Assembly (NCBI RefSeq): GCF_000091325.1 | Contig: NC_014012.1 | Coordinates: forward strand, 3,666,500 to 3,730,499 | Origin: Shewanella violacea DSS12 | Lineage (GTDB): Bacteria > Pseudomonadota > Gammaproteobacteria > Enterobacterales > Shewanellaceae | Direction of reading: 5' to 3' | DNA length: 64,000 nt | Shown: one piece after another, positions 18,761 to 28,055 of the stretch | Position numbering within the stretch: position 1 is the first letter of the stretch | Layout of the letters: the number at the start of each line of letters is the position of its first letter | The notes under the pieces: generated by a model | What the model saw: the letters and a program-made list of their open reading frames with translations, nothing else | What the model was told of the DNA's origin: nothing | Database searches by the model: none | Made by a program: the position numbers and the translations under genes

Positions 18761-20044
18761 TTAACGCCCCCGGCTGCCGCCATAAGCACGCTTCTTGGCT
18801 CTTTGCTTATGGGAATTTCTGCCGCCCTTTCTAGGCTCCGCAGCACTCTTAGTCAAGTCCGGCTCAAAGCCTGCTAACCATTGCTGAGGAAGTCGCTTAT
18901 CCAGTACCACTTCGACCTCTTCGAGCAGGTGTTCATCTTCACTGCACAGCAGTGTGATGGCCAGTCCCTTGTTACCGGCCCGTCCCGTGCGGCCGATGCG
19001 ATGCACATAATCCTCGGCTTTATAGGGCAGTTCATAATTAATGACATAGTTCAGGTCGATAATATCTATCCCCCTTGCAGCAACGTCCGTGGCCACCAGC
19101 ACACGTACCTCACCATCCTTAAAACCTTGCAGCACCTTTTCACGTGCTCCTTGAGAGAGATCCCCATGAAAAGCCTGAGCCGAAATCCCCGCCTTAGTTA
19201 AATTAGCCGCCAACTTGTCTGCGGCCAGCTTCTTACGGCTAAAAATGAGTACCTGCTGTAAATTGCCAGACTCAATAAGATGAGTAACTAAAGCAAGTTT
19301 CCTATCACTGTCGACGGCATAAACTCGCTGGTCAATCTCAACAGCCGCAGCATTTCGCTCTCCCACCTCAATCTGTTTAGGGTCCCGTAACAATGATTGA
19401 CTTAAACCATAGATAGACTCATCGAAAGTCGCAGAAAACAGCAAGGTTTGGCGCGTCTTAGGCAGCTGTTTGACTATGGCATCGATCTCATCTTTAAAGC
19501 CCATATCCAGCATACGGTCGGCTTCGTCGAATACCAAAAATTCAAGCTGATTCAAGTTCAGAGAGCCACGCCTTAAGTGATCCAGCAAACGCCCTGGTGT
19601 GGCAACCAAGATATCGACCCCGGCCGCTAAAATCTGAGCTTGAGCATCGATACTCACGCCGCCATATACCAGAGCAGATTTAACTTGAGTCAGCTTAGCG
19701 TATTTAACGAAGCTACCATGAACCTGGAGCGCAAGTTCACGGGTTGGCGTCAATACTAGGGCACGAATAGCAGGTTTGTCTGCAGAGTCTTGCGCTTCAG
19801 TCTTTTGCAGACAGATTTGCGCAGTTAACTTATTGAGAATGGGCAAGGCAAACGCGGCGGTCTTTCCCGAGCCAGTTTGAGCACCGGCCATGATATCCTG
19901 TCCGGCTAAAATTGCCGGAATAGCCTGAGTCTGAATAGGCGTAGGCTGGGTATAGCCTAATTCAGTCAAAACCTGCAACAATTCTGGTCTTAGGGATAAG
20001 GATGAAAATCCATGCTTAGCAGCAGAGTCGACGCGTTCAGACAT
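18761..20044 (-). CDS. rhlE: DEAD-box ATP-dependent RNA helicase (RhlE-like)
   Basis: A 427-residue helicase with all core motifs: Q motif (GYTQPTPIQTQAIP), motif I AQTGSGKT, Ia PTRELALQV, Ib TPGRL, II DEAD, III SAT, and VI HRIGRTGRAG. The short basic C-terminal tail (PRKGGRNSHKQRAKKRAYGG) is RhlE-like rather than the long tails of DeaD or DbpA. RhlE acts in ribosome assembly and RNA remodelling in the cytosol. The ATG at 20044 follows AGGTACTTCCCGT. It lies between dihydroorotate dehydrogenase and torS, all on the minus strand but with gaps above 100 bp, so co-transcription is doubtful. The subfamily name is less certain than the helicase call. Confidence 0.85.
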   Translation of the reverse strand: MSERVDSAAKHGFSSLSLRPELLQVLTELGYTQPTPIQTQAIPAILAGQDIMAGAQTGSGKTAAFALPILNKLTAQICLQKTEAQDSADKPAIRALVLTPTRELALQVHGSFVKYAKLTQVKSALVYGGVSIDAQAQILAAGVDILVATPGRLLDHLRRGSLNLNQLEFLVFDEADRMLDMGFKDEIDAIVKQLPKTRQTLLFSATFDESIYGLSQSLLRDPKQIEVGERNAAAVEIDQRVYAVDSDRKLALVTHLIESGNLQQVLIFSRKKLAADKLAANLTKAGISAQAFHGDLSQGAREKVLQGFKDGEVRVLVATDVAARGIDIIDLNYVINYELPYKAEDYVHRIGRTGRAGNKGLAITLLCSEDEHLLEEVEVVLDKRLPQQWLAGFEPDLTKSAAEPRKGGRNSHKQRAKKRAYGGSRGR

Positions 20045-20150
20045 ACGGGAAGTACCTAGATAAAAACAACAAATAAACGGCCGCGAATTGTATCACTGTT
20101 TAGCTAGAATAAGGATTCTAATGAAACTAAGGACTAACTAACTTAGCTGT

Positions 20151-23100
20151 TTATGCTTCCAGATAAACTCTAAGAGCTTCGATTGAGCGAGTTAAGCTGC
20201 TGACCACTTGTTCATGTTGGCAGGCTTGATATTGGCTTTTCTCCAATGACTGACAAAGCTTAGACAGGGCTAACAGTCCCATGCTTGCACTGCTGCCTTT
20301 GAGGCCATGAAGTAACCTTAGGTGGTCAGGGTTAACGCCTTGCAGCTCAGAGACCTGAGCCTGACTCGAGTCAATAAACAGAGCTAGCATATCTGTCACC
20401 GCCTCTTTCCCCAAGTAGTCGATATCTTGGTTTATCTGAGTCAGATCTAGCAGTTGAGAGACTTCAATCAGGTCTTCGATGGGTGTTTCAAGGATCTCTG
20501 GGGCGCTTTCGCTAGTGATCTCTTCGACATCGGCCCCTTTCGCCAGGCCAATCCAAGCGGCTAAAGATTGCATATTGAGTGGCTTGCCTAACACAATATC
20601 AAAACCGGCCTGTTGATAATGGGAGAGATCATCGGCTTGAAGCTGAGCGGTAAATGCGGCAATCGGCACTCTGCGCTTCGCCTTATGCTTAACCGATCTT
20701 AAGTCACTGACAAGGTCAAACCCAGAACCATCTCCCAGCTGAATATCCAACATGATGGCATCGAACTCACCCGCTGTATTGTCACTATATAGCTTACGCG
20801 CCTGCTCGCAGCTACTAGCCAGCACTGATTCATGACCTAAATGAGCCAGGAACCCTTGAGCCACCATGGCATTGACCTTATTATCCTCAACCACTAAGAC
20901 GCGCTTGTGCGCCACATTTTCCAGGTTTTGAGCATAGCTATCATTCACTCGCTGACACTCTATCAGTGGTAAGCTAAAACCAAAACTGCTGCCACGCCCC
21001 GGCTGACTCTTAACCCAGAGCGAATCCGACTGGACTAAGCTAGCTAGCTCTTGGGCACTCTTTTTAGAAATGCCTAGGTTCGGTGAAGCATCATCTGCAA
21101 GCTCATATGCACTAAGGTTCAGCTTCATCAGATCCACCAGCTCTTTACTAATAGCCAGCCCCAAGCCAGTACCTCTAGAGCGCCCTTTATTGAGCTGAGC
21201 ACTATAAGCCTTAAACAGGTGCGGCATGGCCGCAGAACTTATGCCTAAACCGGTATCAATCACCTCGAAATGCAACTCGGCTTCATCGAATGAGACTCTC
21301 AGCCTCACCTCCCCCTCAGGGGTAAACTTGATGCCATTACCAATAAGGTTAAACAGCACTTGGCGAAGCTTGGGGCCATCTAAGCTGATCCATGGGGGTA
21401 AGCGCGGGCTTTCGAGTACTAGCTGCAAACCGGCGATATTGGCTCCAGCGAGCATGATAGCCACCACCTCATCGATGAGTTCATTGATGGCCACAGGTCT
21501 GGTTTCGTTGCTGAGTTTGCCTTGTTCTAATCTGGAGAAATCCAAGATATCGTTAAGCACGGTTTGTAACAGGGTGCCGCTGTATTGAGACAGAGCCAAC
21601 ATCTGCTTCTGGGCGAGAGGGAGATCTGAATGGCCGAGCAAGGTCAAGGTGCCCAGCAGACCATTGAGGGGTGTGCGTATTTCATGACTCATGGTGGCTA
21701 AAAACAATGACTTGGCCTGACTCGCCTGCTCGGCCATCTCTCTGGCTTGAGCGTGACCTCTGGCCTCAGCATCCAGTTGTTTGTTAGCGATAGCTAACTC
21801 CTTGGTGCGTGCTTCAACAGTACTTTCAAGCTCTGCCTTGTGCTGGGTTAGCTCGGCTGCTGTATCGAGTAACTGAGCCTGTAACTTTTGATTGTGCGCC
21901 GTCTTCTGTTTAAATGCTTGAATCGCATTGGCCATGGCGGTCAACTCATCATCACCATGGGAGTTCAGGCTCACCTCGGTATCTCCTAGGCTCAATCTGG
22001 ACAAGGCCTGAGTCGCCTCGTTAAGCCTCACGGCTATGCCTTTATAGATGACCCAATACATGACAAACAAGATCACCAGCAACATCAAGACTCCCGTACT
22101 CAACAGGCCGGTTTTAGCCCAAAAAAGTTGTTGTAGATAATCTCCCCGAGCCAATTCAGTTTTAGCCTGTTGGCTGGCCATGGCAACGTGCAACGTACGG
22201 TTTAACCCAGTTAATTTATCCGAGAGTGAACTCAGTTGCTTATCTTGAGCCCTCAGTAGCTGAACATACCGTCTCTGGGCCGCCAAACCTTCGCCTACCC
22301 TATGTAATACCACTAACTCAGCAGTCAACTCATGCTCCCTGACGGGATCTCTTATCAAGCCCTTGAGTAACTCCAATGCCATCAGATCGACTTGAGGTTC
22401 GCCGTTATTCAGATCTGGCGAGTTAGCGAGTCCTTGAGAGAGGGTCATTATTTGATAAGTCGACGGCAAGCTGATTGTCGGCTGCTGTGACATTGAACTG
22501 AGCAAGCTTGCTAGAGCAGACTCATGCTCAGGCGATTGCAGCAACTGGCCCACCAGAGTAATATTATGTATCACCTTAAGGGCACGATTGAGGCGTTCTT
22601 GAATGTCTAAATCTTGTTCAATCACGGCGTCCAGCAGATGTGCGCTGTTCACCTGACCGGCAATTTGCGGATAGGCCAGACTCAACTTGGCTAAGATGCC
22701 TGAGTCGACCACGGCAAGCTCGGCTTCAAGCAGTTCTGTGCTGTGACTAGCTGACGCAACTAGGGCCTTACCGACTCGAGATAAGTGCCCCGCCACCTCT
22801 AGGCGCTGCCCGACCTGATTACCTAAGCGGGCCAGTTCATGAATTATCTCACCGGCAGAGAACTCTAACCTCTGATCATTCTGCACCCCGAGTGATTTAA
22901 GGCTGGCAATGGTACCCAGTAAATGGCTGCTATTAATCGACAGCATTCGACCGATAAACTGTCTTTGCGACTCTTCCTTTACAGTGCCCAGCGCCTGCGC
23001 ATTGTCGGCCAATGCGTTAGAGGTTTGCACCAAGTTACGCGCAGCCTGTGATGCGGGCAGCGCCTCATCGTAGAGAAACCGGTCGGCTTTTTTCACCCAA

Positions 23101-23210
23101 TAGAGACTCAAGCTTCCCACGGAGACGAGTAACATAAGCAAGAAGGCTAGCAAACAGAAGGACAGCATGAGACGTCCAACTAAACTCTTTCTCGATAGCG
23201 TGAAGGGCAT
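20151..23210 (-). CDS. torS: TorS, hybrid sensor histidine kinase for TMAO
   Basis: A 1019-residue hybrid kinase with the full TorS order. It has an N-terminal membrane helix (about 14-34), a large periplasmic helical sensor, a second helix (about 362-385), HAMP, a coiled coil, H-box H509 (MSHEIRTPLNG), an ATPase domain (DTGLGIS, GTGLGLAIS), a receiver with phospho-acceptor D822 (IMLDIQLGDG) and an Hpt domain with H968 (LLHGLKGSSASMG). It detects TMAO through TorT and phosphorylates TorR by a His-Asp-His-Asp relay. The ATG follows AAGGATAAAG. torT is divergent, 221 bp away. The domain set plus torT/torR neighbours make the assignment firm. Confidence 0.93.
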   Translation of the reverse strand: MPFTLSRKSLVGRLMLSFCLLAFLLMLLVSVGSLSLYWVKKADRFLYDEALPASQAARNLVQTSNALADNAQALGTVKEESQRQFIGRMLSINSSHLLGTIASLKSLGVQNDQRLEFSAGEIIHELARLGNQVGQRLEVAGHLSRVGKALVASASHSTELLEAELAVVDSGILAKLSLAYPQIAGQVNSAHLLDAVIEQDLDIQERLNRALKVIHNITLVGQLLQSPEHESALASLLSSMSQQPTISLPSTYQIMTLSQGLANSPDLNNGEPQVDLMALELLKGLIRDPVREHELTAELVVLHRVGEGLAAQRRYVQLLRAQDKQLSSLSDKLTGLNRTLHVAMASQQAKTELARGDYLQQLFWAKTGLLSTGVLMLLVILFVMYWVIYKGIAVRLNEATQALSRLSLGDTEVSLNSHGDDELTAMANAIQAFKQKTAHNQKLQAQLLDTAAELTQHKAELESTVEARTKELAIANKQLDAEARGHAQAREMAEQASQAKSLFLATMSHEIRTPLNGLLGTLTLLGHSDLPLAQKQMLALSQYSGTLLQTVLNDILDFSRLEQGKLSNETRPVAINELIDEVVAIMLAGANIAGLQLVLESPRLPPWISLDGPKLRQVLFNLIGNGIKFTPEGEVRLRVSFDEAELHFEVIDTGLGISSAAMPHLFKAYSAQLNKGRSRGTGLGLAISKELVDLMKLNLSAYELADDASPNLGISKKSAQELASLVQSDSLWVKSQPGRGSSFGFSLPLIECQRVNDSYAQNLENVAHKRVLVVEDNKVNAMVAQGFLAHLGHESVLASSCEQARKLYSDNTAGEFDAIMLDIQLGDGSGFDLVSDLRSVKHKAKRRVPIAAFTAQLQADDLSHYQQAGFDIVLGKPLNMQSLAAWIGLAKGADVEEITSESAPEILETPIEDLIEVSQLLDLTQINQDIDYLGKEAVTDMLALFIDSSQAQVSELQGVNPDHLRLLHGLKGSSASMGLLALSKLCQSLEKSQYQACQHEQVVSSLTRSIEALRVYLEA

Positions 23211-23431
23211 CTTTATCCTTAACCTGATACAATAAATTTAGACATTTTACTTTAAATGATGGCATGGCAATGACGCTGAAATACTGTGTAGTTCTTATCG
23301 ATAAAAAAATACCAGAAACCAGAATGTCAGTCGCTAAAATCAGAGCCTCAAGCTTCAGAGATACTAGAACCAAGATCATCGAAATATCAGTAGTCGAAAC
23401 CTTAAGTATAAGAAGCGACACCTATCGATAT

Positions 23432-24595
23432 ATGACCACTCTAGCCGGGCTCACATTGTCGATTCTGCTCTTCAGCCTAAGCGCTAATCTCGCCCACGCC
23501 ACCACAAATTCTGCCGTCTGGTCATTAGAGCAGCGTAGCCCCTTTAATGTCAAAGACCAAGAGACTAAAACCCAAGCATATCATCCTCTCAAGCACGCCA
23601 AGCAAGCCTGGAAAATATGTACTTTGGTGCCACATCTCAAGGACGCGTATTGGATCGGTATAGATTATGGTCTGGTGCAGCATGCCAAAGCACTGAATAT
23701 AACATTAGACCTCTTCGAGGCTGGCAGTTATTACGGAAAAGATAAGCAACTCGGCCAGCTTTCCCACTGTATGAACGGCGATTATGATGCCATATTACTG
23801 GGCGCTGTGGACCCCAAACTCCTGTCCTCTTTCCACCAGCCCATCACTAAGCCCGTTATCGCTCTGGTTAACAGAATTGATAACCGCAAGGTGACTACCC
23901 GCATCGGCGTCAACTGGTACCAGATGGGATGGCTGGCCGGCAACTTTATCAAACAAGATGTCGAACAAGGTAACGCTGGACAAGCAAGCGTAGCCCTATT
24001 GACAGGCCCTGAAAAAATGGGAGGTAGCGAATGGGTCGAGGAAGGGATCAAGGCGGCTTTACAGCTTAGTCCAGACGCTAAACCAGCCTCAACAAACAGT
24101 TTGAAAAGCAGCAAGATCACCATCTCCTCAATCCGTTATGCCGACAACAATCGTAACCTCTATCGAGATCAACTCCACTACCTACTCAAAGACCAGACAC
24201 CAGATTACATCTTAGGCAGTGCGGTTGCTATCGAAGCTGCCGTTGGACAGCTGGCCATAACACAGGCAAGCCAAGCTTCTAAGCTCACTTCCCAGCCAGA
24301 GCAAGAGCCTGTTTCTAAAATTAAACTGGTCAGCAGTTACCTGTCCCCCGCCGTACTCAGAGGCTTATTTAGAAACCGAGTCGCGTTCAGTTCGGATGAT
24401 TCTGTGGTGCTACAGGGGAAATTGGCGATAGATGTCGTCGTTAGAGAGCTCGAAGGCGCTAAGTCCTTCGGTGATATAGGCCCGGCGATTCAAGGCTTGC
24501 AAGGGGACGTGCTGAAGAAATATCAGCTAACTGACAGCCTAGCACCTGCAGAGTTTTATCCGATATATAGGGTAAAGAGTAACAAGAAGCTGTAA
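23432..24595 (+). CDS. torT: TorT, periplasmic TMAO-binding protein
   Basis: A 387-residue periplasmic binding protein of the LacI/sugar-binding fold. I start it at ATG 23432 because a clear signal peptide follows (MTTLAGLTLSILLFSLSA... cleavage near AHA-TT); the frame stays open back to 23264, but those 56 codons do not look like TorT. Segments such as CTLVPHLKDAYWIGIDYGLV and GVNWYQMGWLAGNFI are the expected ligand-fold strands. TorT binds TMAO and activates TorS across the membrane. It is divergent from torS and convergent with torR. The ribosome-binding site is weak. Confidence 0.9.
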   Translation: MTTLAGLTLSILLFSLSANLAHATTNSAVWSLEQRSPFNVKDQETKTQAYHPLKHAKQAWKICTLVPHLKDAYWIGIDYGLVQHAKALNITLDLFEAGSYYGKDKQLGQLSHCMNGDYDAILLGAVDPKLLSSFHQPITKPVIALVNRIDNRKVTTRIGVNWYQMGWLAGNFIKQDVEQGNAGQASVALLTGPEKMGGSEWVEEGIKAALQLSPDAKPASTNSLKSSKITISSIRYADNNRNLYRDQLHYLLKDQTPDYILGSAVAIEAAVGQLAITQASQASKLTSQPEQEPVSKIKLVSSYLSPAVLRGLFRNRVAFSSDDSVVLQGKLAIDVVVRELEGAKSFGDIGPAIQGLQGDVLKKYQLTDSLAPAEFYPIYRVKSNKKL

Positions 24596-24745
24596 GGCTC
24601 AAGACAAGGCTAATAAAGCGATAAGTTAAGCTCAAAATAACACTAAGATAGTCACGAGTTGCGAGCCCAAGATTAATAGGAAAGACGTCAAGAAACTTTT
24701 TTACTTACGGCTTAAAACTTATCACTTCCACTGGCCCTAAACATT

Positions 24746-25480
24746 TTAATCTTCGACTTTTGCCGAGAACAAATAACCTTCGCCATGAATAGTGGCAAAC
24801 AAGTCTGGATTGAGTTTATTTCTCAGCCTTCTGATGATCACATCTATGGTTCTGTCATTCACATCTTGGTTTCTGTGACTGGTTTGCTGCATCAAGCGCT
24901 CACGAGATAATACTTGTTGCGGGTGCAGTGCAAACGCTGCCAGCAGTTCGAACTCGGCCTTAGTGAGTTTGATTATCTCGTCACCATGCTTAAGCTTGCG
25001 ACTGTTGAGTTCAAGGATATAGCCCTCGAAGGCAATCACATCATTGTTTTCATCGAGTTGATCTATGACTGCTTGTTCAGCCTTCTTGACCAGAGATATC
25101 CGCCAGAGAAGGTTCTTCACCCTGACTAGCAACTCCCTCAATTCAAATGGTTTAGTGACATAATCATCGGCGCCCATCTCTAAGCCAATAATCTTATCTA
25201 TGGCTTCGTCACGTCCAGTCACTAATATGATGCCGACATCTGAGCGGCTACGTAGCTCTCTGGCCAGACTCAAACCATCGACTCCGGGAAGATTGATATC
25301 TAACATCACCAGATCTACATGTTGGCGACCGAACTGATACCACATCTGCTCACCATCTTCTGCCTCGAGGACACGATAACCCTCTTTCTCAAAGTATCCT
25401 TTAAGACGAGCCCTGATCACGGCTTCGTCATCGACAACTAATACGGTATGAGGTGTAGAGTATGCAATTGAATTAGCCAT
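24746..25480 (-). CDS. torR: TorR, OmpR-family response regulator of the TMAO regulon
   Basis: A 244-residue regulator. The receiver domain has the acidic pocket VVDDE, phospho-acceptor D61 (VMLDINLPG), T in ILVTGR and K in YVTKP. An OmpR winged helix follows (about 145-240: LTKAEFELLAAF, RTIDVIIRRLRNKL). Segments GLEMGADDYVTKP-ELRELLVRVKNLLWRI closely follow E. coli TorR. The start is ATG 25480 (MANSIAYSTPH); an open extension to 25561 looks unlike the family. It activates torECAD at the decamers near 12.5 kb, about 13 kb away. Two decamer-like repeats lie upstream of its own gene, suggesting autoregulation. Confidence 0.93.
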   Translation of the reverse strand: MANSIAYSTPHTVLVVDDEAVIRARLKGYFEKEGYRVLEAEDGEQMWYQFGRQHVDLVMLDINLPGVDGLSLARELRSRSDVGIILVTGRDEAIDKIIGLEMGADDYVTKPFELRELLVRVKNLLWRISLVKKAEQAVIDQLDENNDVIAFEGYILELNSRKLKHGDEIIKLTKAEFELLAAFALHPQQVLSRERLMQQTSHRNQDVNDRTIDVIIRRLRNKLNPDLFATIHGEGYLFSAKVED

Positions 25481-25553
25481 GGTATCTAGAGCCAAAGGCT
25501 CACTCCTGATGAAAAATGGGTCTTGAAAGCGAATAAATATCTCTCGCCCTACA

Positions 25554-25573
25554 TTATTCACATTTTTTCATAA
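25554..25573 (+). promoter_or_regulatory. Two abutting TorR-box-like decamers upstream of torR
   Basis: TTATTCACAT (25554-25563) and TTTTTCATAA (25564-25573), each 7/10 to CTGTTCATAT, are directly adjacent like the pair before torE. They are 74-93 bp upstream of the torR ATG, on the opposite strand to the gene. They are candidate TorR autoregulatory sites; both matches are imperfect. Confidence 0.4.
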
Positions 25574-25778
25574 TTGCATATAAGCAAAAAGCAAAAATAG
25601 AGAGCTAAGTAATACTTTCTTTGTCCTCAGCCCTAATAAACTCCTTATTCCTAATAAAAACTCTGAGAATTTTTACACTCACTATAAGTTGGCATATGCT
25701 TATACTAATGCCATGCTATAACTGAACTAAAGTTCAAAGCTAAAGCATTTATGATTAAAGCTTAACAGAGGAAGCGTT

Positions 25779-26153
25779 ATGGACGAGAAGCGTAAATTTT
25801 CAAGGATCCCATTTGCCGCAGATGCCCAGCTGACTCAGGCAGATAAGGTCTGGACGACTCATATTCTCGACCTCAGCCTCAATGGCGCACTCGTTGAGGA
25901 ACCCGACTCTTTTGCTGTAGATAATGCGCCTATCATTCTGAGTTTTACTCTTCAAGGGTCTGAGATAGTGATGAAGATGGAAACCAGCCTGATTCATCAC
26001 AAATCGGGGCACTTGGGTCTCAGATGTGAGCATATTGATGTGGACAGCATCAGTCACCTTCGGCGCATGATAGAACTTAATATCGGTGATTCATCCATGC
26101 TCAATCGTGAACTTGAAATGTTTATCGCTGACCACGAAAGCTCCCACGGCTAA
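25779..26153 (+). CDS. Small PilZ-domain protein
   Basis: A 124-residue single-domain protein. It carries the two c-di-GMP-binding signatures of PilZ domains: an arginine motif at the N-terminus (KRKFSRIPF, RxxxR-like) and D-L-S-L-N-G (the D/NxSxxG motif) about 25 residues later. It therefore probably binds c-di-GMP and acts as a stand-alone effector. A GAGGAAG ribosome-binding site precedes ATG 25779. It is divergent from torR but has no evident functional tie to it. Confidence 0.88.
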   Translation: MDEKRKFSRIPFAADAQLTQADKVWTTHILDLSLNGALVEEPDSFAVDNAPIILSFTLQGSEIVMKMETSLIHHKSGHLGLRCEHIDVDSISHLRRMIELNIGDSSMLNRELEMFIADHESSHG

Positions 26154-26545
26154 CATTTAGTTAAGTTAAGTTAAGTTAAGTTAAAACTAGCCCAATGAAC
26201 AATGAGACAGCAGAATAAAATTGCAGCCGACTCGTAATTGCTGACGCATGTCTTTTATTGCTGTCTCTAATCCCAAATCAGCATCTGATTAAGCTAGTTT
26301 GTCGCTCTAAAGCACTCATCTTTCCGCCCTTAACCAGGTGTTCTGACACAGTAAGAACACTCAAAATCCGGCACAGCCGCGTAATCATAACCCCTAGTCA
26401 GTTCCCCCCAAGTTTATAAGAAAGCTAAGTACTGCGGCTGCTCGAAGCGTGTTTATAGTCGAGTCGAGAATCAATTCATCGAGAACCTAATAGGCTTCAA
26501 CTATACTTACTGCAGGTTTCCGACTCAAATTCGTACAGTCTAAGG
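26154..26545. other. Non-coding gap with AGTTA microsatellite
   Basis: A 392-bp stretch between the PilZ gene and the orphan binding-protein gene. It begins with five tandem AGTTA units (26159-26183). The rest has no gene-like frame and no clear terminator or operator. Confidence 0.55.
26159..26183. repeat. (AGTTA)5 microsatellite
   Basis: Five perfect AGTTA units start 6 bp after the PilZ stop codon. Their position at the 3' end of a gene parallels the heptamer arrays near 43.9 and 61.2 kb. Confidence 0.9.
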
Positions 26546-26554
26546 GTGAATGTC

Positions 26555-27562
26555 GTGCGCTGTTTTTTTTACTTTTTATTCTATTGCTTACTACTAAACC
26601 TGCCCTTTACCGCTATGGCTGAAAACCTTAGGTTTGCCTTGGTGCCAAAAGAGATCAATAACCCATTTTTTATTGCCACAGGTAAAGGCTGCAGAGTGGC
26701 AGCCGCCAAACTAGCTAATGTCGAATGTATATTTCGTGGTAGCAGTAACATTGATGTCAGAGTTCAGGATCAAATAATTTCAGAGCTGATTGATGAGGGA
26801 GTAGATGGCATTGCAGTTTCGATCACTCAATCTGATTTTCTTGCAAGCCATAGCCTTCAGAAAGCGATTAAGCAAGGCATTCCTATCATTACTTTTGATG
26901 CTGACTTTGATCATAAAACCCTAAAAAAATATCAACATCTTCGCCTTGCTTATATTGGTTCAGATGATTTTGAACTCGGCAAGGCCCTAGGGGAGCAGCT
27001 AAAGCGACACCGGCCTAACGGTGGTTCATTGATTATACAAAGTGGACGTCCGGACTCACCTAACCTAAACCTTAGAGTGATGGGAGTACGCTCGGCACTT
27101 TCCGGTAAGCCTTACCTCGCCCCGCCAGGTGAACGATTAAATGGAGAGAATGGCTGGTCAGAATTTAGCGCACCTTTATATAATTTTGGTCAGTTCAGTC
27201 GAGCCTTAGAAGATCTAAAAACGGTGCTTAATTTATACCAAGATAACAAAGTCGACTCATTTGTTGCTGTCGGCGGCTGGCCTCAGTTTGTTGATGGCTA
27301 TCGGCAAACCGTCGAGCCATACAAAGTCAATCTCGAACAAAAGGACATTATTCTTATCATAGGTGATTCAGCTAAGATCCAACTGGAATATTTACGAGAA
27401 AACCTTGCACATGGAAACATAGGACAAAACCCTTTCGAGATGGGTAAACAAGCTATTTTCACCCTGTATAAAATAGCGAATAAACAGAAGTATGAAAAAA
27501 ACATAACCACCCCACTAACCTACTGCACGCCTGATAACTATGCCTCCTGCGTAAAAGATTAG
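26555..27562 (+). CDS. Orphan periplasmic sugar/solute-binding protein (Peripla_BP_4 type)
   Basis: A 335-residue exported protein with a signal peptide (MRCFFYFLFYCLLLNLPFTAMA-EN). The mature part shows the ribose-binding-protein fold: FALVPKEINNPFF at the start, DEGVDGIAVSITQ, GIPIITFDADFD, RLAYIGSDDFELGKALG, and a final GQNPFEMGKQA segment. GTG 26555 is preceded by AAGGG and is preferred to GTG 26546. No ABC ATPase or permease gene is near, so it may feed a sensor rather than a transporter, as TorT does. The ligand is unknown. It is about 1 kb downstream of torR. Confidence 0.8.
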   Translation: MRCFFYFLFYCLLLNLPFTAMAENLRFALVPKEINNPFFIATGKGCRVAAAKLANVECIFRGSSNIDVRVQDQIISELIDEGVDGIAVSITQSDFLASHSLQKAIKQGIPIITFDADFDHKTLKKYQHLRLAYIGSDDFELGKALGEQLKRHRPNGGSLIIQSGRPDSPNLNLRVMGVRSALSGKPYLAPPGERLNGENGWSEFSAPLYNFGQFSRALEDLKTVLNLYQDNKVDSFVAVGGWPQFVDGYRQTVEPYKVNLEQKDIILIIGDSAKIQLEYLRENLAHGNIGQNPFEMGKQAIFTLYKIANKQKYEKNITTPLTYCTPDNYASCVKD

Positions 27563-27768
27563 CTTTATCTCTTGTTCTCTTGTTCACTTGTTCTGAGCCG
27601 AAAGGTTTAAATCAAGGACAGGAACTCAGAATTTTTTTGGTTTATTCATGTTTAACATGCATGTTTTATTTTGCTAAGTTAACTGAGCTTTCGTGCTCCA
27701 TTTTTCGGAATTTCCAGAATAAAAGGAGTTACGCACGATTAAAATAGTGATATCTGGGGTGAGTATTT

Positions 27769-28055
27769 TTGAAAAATAAACTTGTATTAACACTTATCAG
27801 TTTTTTGGTTTTTTTATTATGCTAACTCTTTGGATCAATAACGTAGAAACTTGGAATAGTATCTGTGCTTATAAAAGAGAGTTTGGAATTTTTCCATATT
27901 ATATTGTGGCTGACCTAACTAATCCTGAAAATGCTTGTGGTGAAACAGGGGTTATTTATGCTGGAGTATTGAAAACTTTTATAGCTTCTTTACTTACGCT
28001 TTTATTTGTAACCTTTACTTGGATCAAAATAACCAAACGGCAGGACCAAGTGTGA
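27769..28055 (+). pseudogene. Small two-helix membrane protein in two overlapping frames
   Basis: From TTG 27769 (SD GGGGTGAG at 27756-27763) a frame reads MKNKLVLTLISFLVFLLC and stops at 27825. The -1 frame from ATG 27819 continues for 78 codons with a cysteine-containing loop (YYIVADLTNPENACGETG) and a second helix (LKTFIASLLTLLFVTFTWI). Joining the two gives a short protein with two membrane helices. The join is at T-TTT-TTA (27810-27816), in the correct phase for a -1 ribosomal slip; a lost T in the seven-T run (27809-27815) would have the same effect. Whether it is a pseudogene, a recoded gene or two separate ORFs is open. The family is not recognised. Confidence 0.45.

Noticed and set aside
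23264..23431. N-terminal extension of torT by 56 codons
   Set aside because: The extension lacks a signal peptide and a ribosome-binding site; a good signal peptide starts at 23432.
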